Below, piece by piece: positions 7,788-15,700 of a DNA stretch of 37,001 bases (position 1 is the stretch's first letter; each line of letters starts with the position of its first letter). The notes beneath the pieces are model-generated. The model did not search any database. It had not been told where the DNA came from and saw nothing but the letters and a program-made list of their open reading frames with translations. Position numbers and translations under genes: made by a program. The DNA comes from Equivita sp045641605 (GTDB taxonomy: Bacteria; Actinomycetota; Coriobacteriia; Coriobacteriales; Eggerthellaceae), in contig JAZUHG010000029.1 of NCBI GenBank assembly GCA_045641605.1, forward strand, positions 1 to 37,001, in the 5' to 3' direction.

Positions 7788-8315
7788 ATGTTAAGTTGAA
7801 GTAATTTAATCGGTAATGTTGCTAAAGAAGGTCTTAACTACGCATCTGACGTTTTAAAGTCTTACATCCCAAAAGCCCAATCTGCGAAAGATAGCCTTGC
7901 AGACAAGCTAGCTGAACTTGCCGAAGACGCTGCTCCTCGTGCAAGCAAGACAAAAAACAACGTTTCAAAATACGTTATGGACAAATACGCAGAAGCTGTA
8001 AGCCTTAGCAAAAAAGCCGAAGAAGAGAAAAAGGCAAATCGTGCAAAAGCAATTCGCAACACTATTATTGCAACAACTTTAGGCTTTACTGCCGGCGCAG
8101 CTACAGGCTATGTTTTGGTAAAGAAATCTCAAATCAAAGAAAGCGACTATGTATTTACCGATGACACAGTTGCCGAAAGCCTTCCAAATCAAGCAGCTCA
8201 AGTAGAGACTTTCCAACAGCCTCAAGCGCCAGCTGACAACAAACAAAAGACATACCAAGACTTCAACGACACATATCAAATATCAATGGATGGAACTACT
8301 TTAATTAGAAAGTAA
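7788..8315 (+). CDS. Hypothetical membrane-anchored protein, 175 aa; UGA at codon 4
   Basis: Begins with ATG 7788, seven bases after GGAGG, and reads MLSWSNLIGNVAKEG with Trp4 encoded by TGA (7797-7799). Standard-code reading would terminate it after three residues, although the frame is then open for 170 codons with protein-like composition. Residues ~1-90 are amphipathic, Ala/Lys/Ser-rich and helical, ~91-112 form one transmembrane segment (TIIATTLGFTAGAATGYVLV), followed by a Gln/Asp/Thr-rich tail. No family recognised. It shares the strong promoter with tRNA-Ala and its TAA directly abuts the dxs stop on the other strand. Confidence 0.85.
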
Positions 8316-10226
8316 TTATTTTAATAGCGAAGCCGCGGCATTAAAGATTGACTTGTAGTCGATATGAGCTGCGGCTTTTAGTTTGTCTACTTCCCCATGC
8401 GGGATAAACTTATCTTCAATACCCAAGGATTTAAACTGGACAGTTTGGCACAAATCCATTTCCATCAAAGCGTTTAAAACACTTTGTCCGGCGCCACCCT
8501 CAAGGACCCCGTCTTCGACGGTAATGATTTTATGAGTGTTAAGCGCGGCATCGGCAATGGCTTGTTTGTCCAAAGGCTTAACGAAGCGCATGTCCACAAC
8601 GCTCGCAGAAATACCTCTGTCCTTGAGCATTCTATGTGCCTCAAGCGCATCTTTTACACATGAGCCAAAAGCCAAAATGCTAATATCATTACCTTTCTTT
8701 ATTGTACGGCTAGCGCCAATCTTAAACTTCTTAACATCATCCTTAATCAAAGTTTTAAGAACGCGACCTGTATCGCTGATATCTGCGGCATCGCCTTTTG
8801 GATACCTAATCGCAAACGGCCCCGGCGTCAATTGCGCAGTTTTTAGCGCACGCTTTAGCTCAAAGGCACAAGATGGAGCAATAACCGTAAAATTTGGAAT
8901 CATCTTTGAGTAGACCAAATCCATAACACCATGGTGGGTCGCGCCATCGGCACCAACAATTCCAGCCCTGTCAATGCAAAAGTTGACATCCAAATTTTCG
9001 ATGCCGACATTCGTGGTCATTTGGTCGATGGCCCTTTGCAAAAACGCGGAATAAATTGCAACGAAAGGCTTATACCCCGCCTTCGCCAGCCCGGCAGCAC
9101 TACCAACAAGATGCTCTTCGGCAATTCCAACATCGATGAAGCGGTCGGAATACTTTTGCGAGAAAGCCTTCAACCCCGTACCGCCAGACATCGCAGCCGT
9201 CATCGCAACGATCTTTTTATCGCGCTCGGCCATCTTCATGAGCTGGTCAGTAAAAGCATTTGTAAATGTGTATGGCTTAGTAGAAATTGCCTTGCCAGTT
9301 TTAATATTGTAAGCACCGATGCCGTGGAAGGCCTCTGGGTTCTGGACAGCCGGCGCATAACCGGCCCCCTTCGTTGTGACCGCGTGAACCAAAACCGGCC
9401 CATCGTAATTCAAGGCATCTTGAATGGTGCTTCGAAGCGCTGCAATGTTATGGCCGTCTACGCTGGGCAAACAAGTGATTCCCAGCTCTTCGAAAATCAT
9501 CGCGTTTGGCATAATGAAATGCTTGAGCGATTCCTTCGAAGCATGGCCCCACTTAATTGCAAACTCACCAACAGAGCCAAAGCGCTTAAGCCCATACTTC
9601 ACGGCGTCGCGCGCGTCACTATAGTGCGGACGAAGCCTAATGGAACGAAGGTGCTTACCAACTCCTCCAACGCTTGGCGAGATTGACATTTTATTATCGT
9701 TAAGAACAATCACCAGTGGCAACTTTTCTTGGCCAATGTTATTAATTGCCTCAAAAGCCATGCCTCCAGCAATCGAAGCATCGCCTACCACCGCAATGAT
9801 TTTCTCATCGGTGCCAGCGAGCTTTTTTGCCTTCGCAAGACCCAAGGCAACTGACAAACTATCGGCAGCATGCCCCGAAAAGTGCACGTCATGCATGCTT
9901 TCGGTAGGACGCGTAAAACCAGAAATCCCATCAAATTGACGAAGCGTCTTAAAGGCCTCACGCCTCCCAGTAACCAATTTATGCGCATAAGCCTGGTGCC
10001 CAACATCAAAGACAATCTTGTCCTTCGGGCTGTTTACCAAACTATGAATTGCTAAAATTATTTCGACGGCTCCAAGTGACGAAGACACATGGCCGCCAAC
10101 CTTTGAAGTTGTACTAATTATTTCCTCTCGAATCTCATCTGCAAGACAAGTTAACTCCTCGTCATTTAAGCAGTGCAAATCTTGAGGGCTTTCGACAAAA
10201 TCGAGTATTCGCGCTTGTTTTGCCAC
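8316..10226 (-). CDS. dxs: 1-deoxy-D-xylulose-5-phosphate synthase
   Basis: Thiamine-diphosphate enzyme condensing pyruvate and glyceraldehyde-3-phosphate, the first step of the MEP isoprenoid pathway. Visible: GGHVSSSLGAVEI, TPP-binding VVGDASIAGGMAFEAINN with NDNKMSIS, VTTKGAGYAPA, DVGIAEEHLVGSAAGLA in the pyrimidine domain, and a C-terminal domain with VEDGVLEGGAG. The usual GDGA of the TPP motif reads GDAS here. 636 residues, normal. GTG start 10226, with GGAGG ten bases upstream inside xseB. Third gene of nusB-xseB-dxs; ends TAA. Confidence 0.96.
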   Translation of the reverse strand: MAKQARILDFVESPQDLHCLNDEELTCLADEIREEIISTTSKVGGHVSSSLGAVEIILAIHSLVNSPKDKIVFDVGHQAYAHKLVTGRREAFKTLRQFDGISGFTRPTESMHDVHFSGHAADSLSVALGLAKAKKLAGTDEKIIAVVGDASIAGGMAFEAINNIGQEKLPLVIVLNDNKMSISPSVGGVGKHLRSIRLRPHYSDARDAVKYGLKRFGSVGEFAIKWGHASKESLKHFIMPNAMIFEELGITCLPSVDGHNIAALRSTIQDALNYDGPVLVHAVTTKGAGYAPAVQNPEAFHGIGAYNIKTGKAISTKPYTFTNAFTDQLMKMAERDKKIVAMTAAMSGGTGLKAFSQKYSDRFIDVGIAEEHLVGSAAGLAKAGYKPFVAIYSAFLQRAIDQMTTNVGIENLDVNFCIDRAGIVGADGATHHGVMDLVYSKMIPNFTVIAPSCAFELKRALKTAQLTPGPFAIRYPKGDAADISDTGRVLKTLIKDDVKKFKIGASRTIKKGNDISILAFGSCVKDALEAHRMLKDRGISASVVDMRFVKPLDKQAIADAALNTHKIITVEDGVLEGGAGQSVLNALMEMDLCQTVQFKSLGIEDKFIPHGEVDKLKAAAHIDYKSIFNAAASLLK

Positions 10227-10232
10227 TGAAGT

Positions 10233-10502
10233 TTAAGCCTCCGGGGTTTCCTCAACTGACGTCTCTTCCTCGCCTTCGGAGTTTTCCTCAGCTTCGGAAC
10301 CTTCCTCGGCTTCGGTGTCTTCTTCGGAATTCTGGTCGCCCAACACGTTGTGCTCGATTGTTTGCGAAGCCTTCATGCCCAGGTCAACCGCCTCTTCGTA
10401 GAGCTTTAACGACTCATCCATATCCAGGTTCTCGCTAGAGATCTTCTCCTCGATCTCCTTCAAGCGGCCTTCAATTTTTTCATACTCTTTTACTTCATCC
10501 AT
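10233..10502 (-). CDS. xseB: Exodeoxyribonuclease VII small subunit with acidic tail
   Basis: Residues 1-50 match XseB (YEKIEGRLKEIEEKISSENLDMDESLKLYEEAVDLGMK), which pairs with XseA to degrade single-stranded DNA. The remaining ~35 residues are almost all Glu/Ser/Thr (EEDTEAEEGSEAEE...), an acidic extension. Start set at ATG 10502 after GAGG; a longer frame to 10556 would run into nusB. Ten bases after the nusB stop. xseA is not in the window. Confidence 0.88.
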   Translation of the reverse strand: MDEVKEYEKIEGRLKEIEEKISSENLDMDESLKLYEEAVDLGMKASQTIEHNVLGDQNSEEDTEAEEGSEAEENSEGEEETSVEETPEA

Positions 10503-10512
10503 TTTAACCTCG

Positions 10513-10932
10513 CTATTCAATCTCAAGTTCCTTGGCAATTTTGCCCAAAACTCCATTTACAAATTTATGCGACTCGTCATCCCCGCCAAACTCCTTCGCG
10601 AGCTCGACCGCCTCATTAATGCTGACCGAGACCGGCACATCATCAACATACTTCATCTCATAGACGGTCTGGCGAAGCAAACATCTGTCAGTCGCAGGCA
10701 TCCTGTCCAGCGCCCAGTTCTCGGACACCTTCTCAAGCAACGCATCAATCTCGGCAAGCTTGTCAACAGTTCCCTCAATCAGTCCCTTTGCATAATCATC
10801 AATGCTCTCGACATGCGGCAACGTCGCCTTACCAGCAATAACATCCGCAGGCTTTACGCCCACCACGTCATTCGAGTAAAGCACCGTCAAACATATCTTT
10901 CGAGATTTCCTTCGTTGTTTACCATCTGCCAT
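10513..10932 (-). CDS. nusB: Transcription antitermination factor NusB
   Basis: RNA-binding factor of rRNA antitermination complexes. MADGKQRRKSRKICLTVLYSND at the start, then helical NusB features ending with DDVPVSVSINEAVELAKEFG and HKFVNGVLGKIAKEL, a strong signature. 139 residues from ATG 10932. Two further in-frame Met codons upstream lie at or before the predicted start of transcription, so 10932 is preferred, as a leaderless message. Ends TAG. Confidence 0.95.
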   Translation of the reverse strand: MADGKQRRKSRKICLTVLYSNDVVGVKPADVIAGKATLPHVESIDDYAKGLIEGTVDKLAEIDALLEKVSENWALDRMPATDRCLLRQTVYEMKYVDDVPVSVSINEAVELAKEFGGDDESHKFVNGVLGKIAKELEIE

Positions 10933-10941
10933 AATGCGCAT

Positions 10942-10950
10942 ATTATACCA
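10942..10950 (-). promoter_or_regulatory. Extended -10 promoter of nusB-xseB-dxs
   Basis: Minus strand reads TGGTATAAT (TGn extension plus perfect TATAAT at 10942-10947). Predicted start at about 10933-10935, directly at the nusB ATG. The -35 is poor. Confidence 0.6.
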
Positions 10951-11044
10951 AAACAAAAGCCTGCCTTAATCCTATATCTACACTAAACCACCCCATCATT
11001 CCGCACTCCGAAGACACAGTTCGCACTTCATGTCCCCGGCATTT

Positions 11045-11154
11045 GGTTTTGGGTGATAGTTTTTGCGAACTTGTGCAAAAACCACCACCCAAACCCTACC
11101 CATACCATACGACAACCCAAATCCTCCCAACCCCTCAACAACCCAACCGGCACA
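11045..11154. repeat. Hairpin and C-rich (minus strand G-rich) tract flanking array B
   Basis: 11045-11066 and 11075-11095 pair over about 20 bp with an 8-base loop. From 11096 to 11154 the plus strand carries runs of C; on the minus strand there are G runs at 11116-11118, 11126-11128, 11131-11134 and 11142-11144, enough for an intramolecular G-quadruplex. No coding region is credible here. From 10951 to 11044 I see nothing beyond a weak -35 region. Confidence 0.6.
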
Positions 11155-11425
11155 TGGCTCAAAATGCATTAAGTGTGTGAATATTTCAAATAAAAATCCT
11201 ATATTTGGCTCAAAATGCATTAAGTGTGTGTATATTTCAAATAAAAATCTTATATTTGGCTCAAAACTTCGTTATTGAGTGAATTTAAGAAAATTATTCA
11301 CTCATTTAAGACATTTTGTGCCATTTCTGCACTCTTAGAATCAAAAATCCACTCACAAATTTAGATTTGCGCCATATTTTGGTCAAAAAACATAAAGATT
11401 CACTCATTAAATGCATTTTGAGCCA
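11155..11425. repeat. Palindromic array B: six 24-bp bipartite motifs, 51-bp period
   Basis: Same motif and geometry as array A. Minus-orientation copies: 11155-11178, 11206-11229, 11257-11280. Plus-orientation copies: 11300-11323, 11351-11374, 11402-11425. 51-bp period in each arm, 19-bp centre, total 271 bp exactly as in array A. Centre pairs GAGTGAATT with ATTCACTC. Lies between the 3' end of queA (24 bp away) and the nusB promoter. The right edge TTGAGCCAAGTCT is identical to that of array A. Confidence 0.9.
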
Positions 11426-11448
11426 AGTCTTCGGAGTTATTGGGGAAA

Positions 11449-12597
11449 TTAGTGGATAAACATGGCGTCGCCGAAGGATAGGAAGCGGTATTCGCTTTCG
11501 ACCGCATGCTTATAGGCGGACATAATGTTGTCGTAGCCACCGAAGGCGGAGACCAACATCATGAGAGTTGACTCTGGGACGTGGAAGTTCGTTATGAGCG
11601 AATCAACGCAGTTGAACTTATAGCCTGGTAGAATGAACAAGTCTGTAGATTCGCGAGTCGTACTCTTTAGAGCACCATCACGCGAAGCACTTTCAAGAGA
11701 TCTTACAGTGGTTGTGCCTATTGCGATCACTTTGCCACCCTTTTTCTTTGTTTCGTTTATCGCATCAACGGTGGATTGCGGAACGCTAAAGCGCTCAGTA
11801 TGCATAACATGGTCTTTTGGATCGTCCTCTGTGACGGGCTTGAAGGTGTCGATGCCTACTTCGAGTTCGACTGTTGCTCAGCCGATGCCCCGCTCGCGTA
11901 AGCTAGCGATAAGTTCTTCGGTAAAGTGTAGTCCGGCAGTTGGAGCTGCAGCAGAGCTTTCGTTCTGCGAGTAAACGGTCTGGTACATTTCCATGTTGCC
12001 TGTATAACCGTGGATGTACGGGGGCAACGGAGTTGCCCCAACTTTATGCAAAGCTTCGTCAACGTCACAAGCTTCGCTGGAAAGTTTGATAATTCGGCTT
12101 CCTTCGGAAGCGCCTCAATCAATGATTTCTGCCGACAGGACGGCTTTGCCGTCCTTATCAGCGAAGTCGACTATAGGACCGTTGCTTCCGGAAGAGGCAG
12201 AACGTGTAGTGTTTTGGAATTCGGCTAGCGAAGCTGGTTTAAGACGTCTACCTGGTTTAACTAAAGCTTCCCAAATTTGTAAGGACTGATCTGTATTTGG
12301 CGTGCCAGAAAGAGTGTGTTGATAGTCATCTGGGTTGAGTTGAGAAAGTAGGAGAAGTTCTGCTTCGCCACCAGTATCGCGTTTAGTGCCTACGAGTCTT
12401 GCTGGTAAGACTCGGGTTTCGTTCGCGACCAATAGGTCACCTGGCTTGAGATAGTCAGCGATTTCAAAGAAGTGCTTGTCTTCAACTTGGCCTGTGTTTT
12501 TGTCAAGGACAAGCATGCGACATTGATCACGCTTCGCGCAAGGCTCTTGAGCGATGAGCTCTTTGGGAAGGTTGTAATTAAAATCGCTGGTTTTCAT
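11449..12597 (-). CDS. queA: S-adenosylmethionine:tRNA ribosyltransferase-isomerase; two UGA (Trp) codons
   Basis: Adds the cyclopentane ring precursor to 7-aminomethyl-7-deazaguanine at tRNA position 34 in queuosine synthesis. MKTSDFNYNLPKELIAQEP start, DLLVANETRVLPARL, LPLPPYI-like segment, SSAAAPTAGLHFTEEL, VHVG-equivalent VELEVGIDTFKPV, and C-terminal NFHVPESTLMMLVSAF are all in one frame of 382 residues. TGA at 12115-12117 and 11878-11880 (GIG-W-ATVELEVG) are crossed. Start at ATG 12597; the frame is open further upstream only through the hairpin element at 12628-12738. Ends TAA. Confidence 0.94.
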
Positions 12598-12627
12598 TTG
12601 TATATCTAATGTTTCTGTCTCATATGT

Positions 12628-12738
12628 GAGAGATTTCGGATATAACCTTTCGAAACCCCTGCAGCGCCGAGTGCTTGCTGGCGAACGCACGAGGGGCCGC
12701 CCGCGAAGCCGTTGAGAAAGGTATATTCGAAATCTCTC
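12628..12738 (+). repeat. Long-hairpin element, copy 1 (between rpoC and queA)
   Basis: Arms 12628-12651 and 12716-12738 are complementary over ~23 bp with one wobble and one bulged A. The enclosed core has TGCAGCG (12660-12666), GGCGAACGCAC (12680-12690) and CGCGAAGCC (12702-12710), shared with the element at 29940-30051 at nearly equal spacing. The core is on the plus strand, opposite to the neighbouring genes. Arm sequences differ from copy 2 but remain self-complementary, which suggests selection on folded RNA or DNA. Confidence 0.8.
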
Positions 12739-12750
12739 CTAGTAAGCTAA

Positions 12751-12788
12751 AAAAATTGGGGACACGCTGATGCATGTCCCCGAATTTT
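12751..12788 (-). terminator. Strong intrinsic terminator after rpoC
   Basis: AAAAATTGGGGACA (12751-12764), 10-base loop, TGTCCCC then AATTTTT: a long GC stem flanked by A and T tracts, usable in both directions. It begins right at the rpoC stop codon. Confidence 0.92.
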
Positions 12789-15700
12789 TTATTCCTCGTC
12801 GTCCTTAAGGATGTCGTCGGCGAGCTTCTCGTCGGTGATCGTTACCCCATCGCCGAGATCTTTAAGCAAGTCATCCAAGTCATCGGATTTTACTTTCTTG
12901 TCGCCTTTAACCGCGCCTTCGTCGTCTAGCAAGTCTTCGTCATCGAAGCTCTCTCCAGCGTCAGCAGCAGGTGCAGCCCCCTCTTCGGAGACCGATCCAT
13001 CAGGACTAAATACCATGTCAAGAAGCGAAGACACATCGTCATCGGTTGCTTCCAAGTCATCCTCGATAACATGAAGCAAGTTGTGCTTCTTAAGTCCAGC
13101 CTTAAGTTCATCCATAGCTTTTACACCAATACCTTCGATCTTAAGAAGGTCTTTTTCTGTGTGACCGATAAGGTCAGCAACAGTCTCGATGCTGGCTTCG
13201 CTAAATTTGTTAGCCCAGCGTTGAGAAACCTTAAGGTCGTCGTATAGGTAGAGGCGCGCCTCTTCGTTAGTAAGCTTGGCACGGCTTAAGTACTTCATGC
13301 TGTCATAGTAAGAATTGTCATCGAAGCCCATGTGCAAGTAACCTTCGGCATCAATCTTCCAGGACTCATGCTTTGGAATCATGCCTTCAAGCTCCTTAAG
13401 CTCTTCTGGGGCACTCTCTGGAAGGTCTTCGGTGGCTTCGTCGCTAATCTTGTTGCCCTTATAAAGTAGGCTCATATCGCGATAGCGCTTAAGACCAGTA
13501 CCAGCAGGAATGTGCTTACCAAGACAAACATTCTCTTTAAGGCCTTGCAATGTGTCAACCTTTCCTGCAATGGCAGCATCGGTCAAGATCTTAGTTGTCT
13601 CCTGGAACGAAGCCGCAGATACCCAAGAATCGGTAGACAACGAAGCTTTGGTCAAACCAAGAAGTTTATCATGGCCAACTGGAGCTTCCTTTTTATCCTT
13701 AATGCAATCTTCAACAATTCTCTTGAATTTGTAGCGGTTAATTTGCTGACCAGGAATGAGGTCTGTATCTCCACTCTTGTCAACAATAACCTTATTAAGC
13801 ATCTGACGAGCAATAACCTCGATGTGCTTATCATTAATTTCTACACCTTGAGATACATAAACACGTTGAACCTCGTTTACGATGTAGCCCAAAGTAGTTT
13901 CGGCATCTGTAAGTTTAAGCAAATCTTTAGGGTTAATAGAACCACGAGTAATTTGCTGACCAACACTAACAGTGTCACCGCTCTTAAGCCCAGCAACAAG
14001 TTGAGCATGGCCAGAAACTTTGTGAGTCTTCGCCTTGCTCTTACCCTGGATGGTAATTTCTTGCTCGTCGCCAACCTTCTTAATAGAAAGTTTACCTTCA
14101 ACATCAGCAAGCAAAGCAACACCACGAGGGTTACGTGCCTCAAGCAACTCTTGAACACGAGGCAAACCGTGAGTAATATCCTCACCGGCAACACCACCAC
14201 TATGGAATGTTCTCATAGTAAGCTGTGTACCAGGCTCACCGATGGATTGCGCAGCAATAACACCAACAGTTGTACCAATATTTACAGGGCGTGAAGTTGC
14301 CAAATCCCAACCGTAGCATTTTTGACAAACACCACGCTCGGCATGACAGGTCATAACTGTGCGAACATTAATAAACTCAACCCCAGCCTTCGAAAGCTCT
14401 TCAACCTCTTCTAGGCTATTAATGAACTCGTCGCGTTTCTTAATTACGTTACCCTTTTTGTCCTTAACATCTTCGTTGACGCATCGGCCAACAAGAGAAA
14501 TGTTATAACCCTTATCTTGGCCTTTGTCATCCTTGCTGATTGTTGGATAATCCACACCATGGTGGCTACCACAATCAATCTCACGAACAATAACATCTTG
14601 AGCAACATCAACAAGACGCCTGGTCAAATAACCAGAATCAGCAGTACGAAGAGCCGTATCGGCCAAACCTTTACGTGCACCGTGCGTAGAAATAAAGTAT
14701 TCCAAAACACTTAAGCCCTCACGGAAGTTAGCTTTAATTGGACGGTCGATAATCTCACCTTTCGGGTCAGACATCAAACCACGCATACCAGCCAACTGAC
14801 GAATCTGCTTTACATCACCACGAGCACCAGAGAAAGCCATCATGTAAATTGGGTTGAACTTATCGAAGTTATCAACCATGGCATCTCCAACTTTCTCGTT
14901 TGCATCATTCCAGATATCAACAGTCTGGCGATGGCGCTCATCATCTTGCATAAGACCCATCTCATAGTTAGATTCAATCTCGGCAACTTTAGCATCGGCC
15001 TCTTTCAAAATGGCTTCCTTCTCTGGAGGAACAGTAGCGTCGAAGACAGATACTGTAAGCCCGGCCAAAGTAGCATAGTGGAAACCCTTAGCCTTAAGTC
15101 CATCCAAGATGTCTGGAACTTCGCTCATTGGGTAACGCTCAACAATGTCTGTAACAAGCTTTTTAATCTTGCCTTTGTTGAGTTCGTAATTTAAATATTC
15201 ATGCTCGTTTGGCAAAATACTATTAAAGATGATGCGGCCTACCGAAGTCTCGATATGCTCGCCAGCTTTCTTCTTTGTGCTTGTAAATTTGCCAGTACCG
15301 TTGCCCTTGTCATCGGTCTTCTCTTCAATAATGACGCTGTCTCGCTTCAAACGAACATCAATGCGAGCTTGAAGGTCAATACCAGACCTAGCTTCGTATG
15401 TGTCAACAGCATCTGCGAAGTGCATAAAATGACGCCCCTCACCTGGGAAACCATCACGAACAGCAGTCAAATAATAAAGACCAATAACCATATCCTGTGT
15501 AGGAACAGTCAATGGGTTACCATGAGCTGGAGCCTTAATGTTGTTAGTCGAAAGCATCAAAACACGTGCCTCAGCTTGAGCTTTCTCGCCCAAAGGAACA
15601 TGAACAGCCATCTGGTCACCATCAAAGTCAGCGTTAAACGCAGTACATACAAGTGGATGCAAACGAATAGCTTTACCTTCAACCAAAACTGGCTCAAAAG

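Noticed and set aside
8931..9686. 251-aa plus-strand ORF within dxs
   Set aside because: It lies antisense to a well conserved dxs and has no protein-like features of its own.
10996..11220. 74-aa minus-strand ORF overlapping array B
   Set aside because: Its composition is dictated by the C-rich tract and two array repeats; no ribosome-binding site or family resemblance.
12598..12690. Upstream start for queA at 12690
   Set aside because: The extra 31 residues would be encoded by the hairpin element; the canonical QueA N-terminus begins at 12597.
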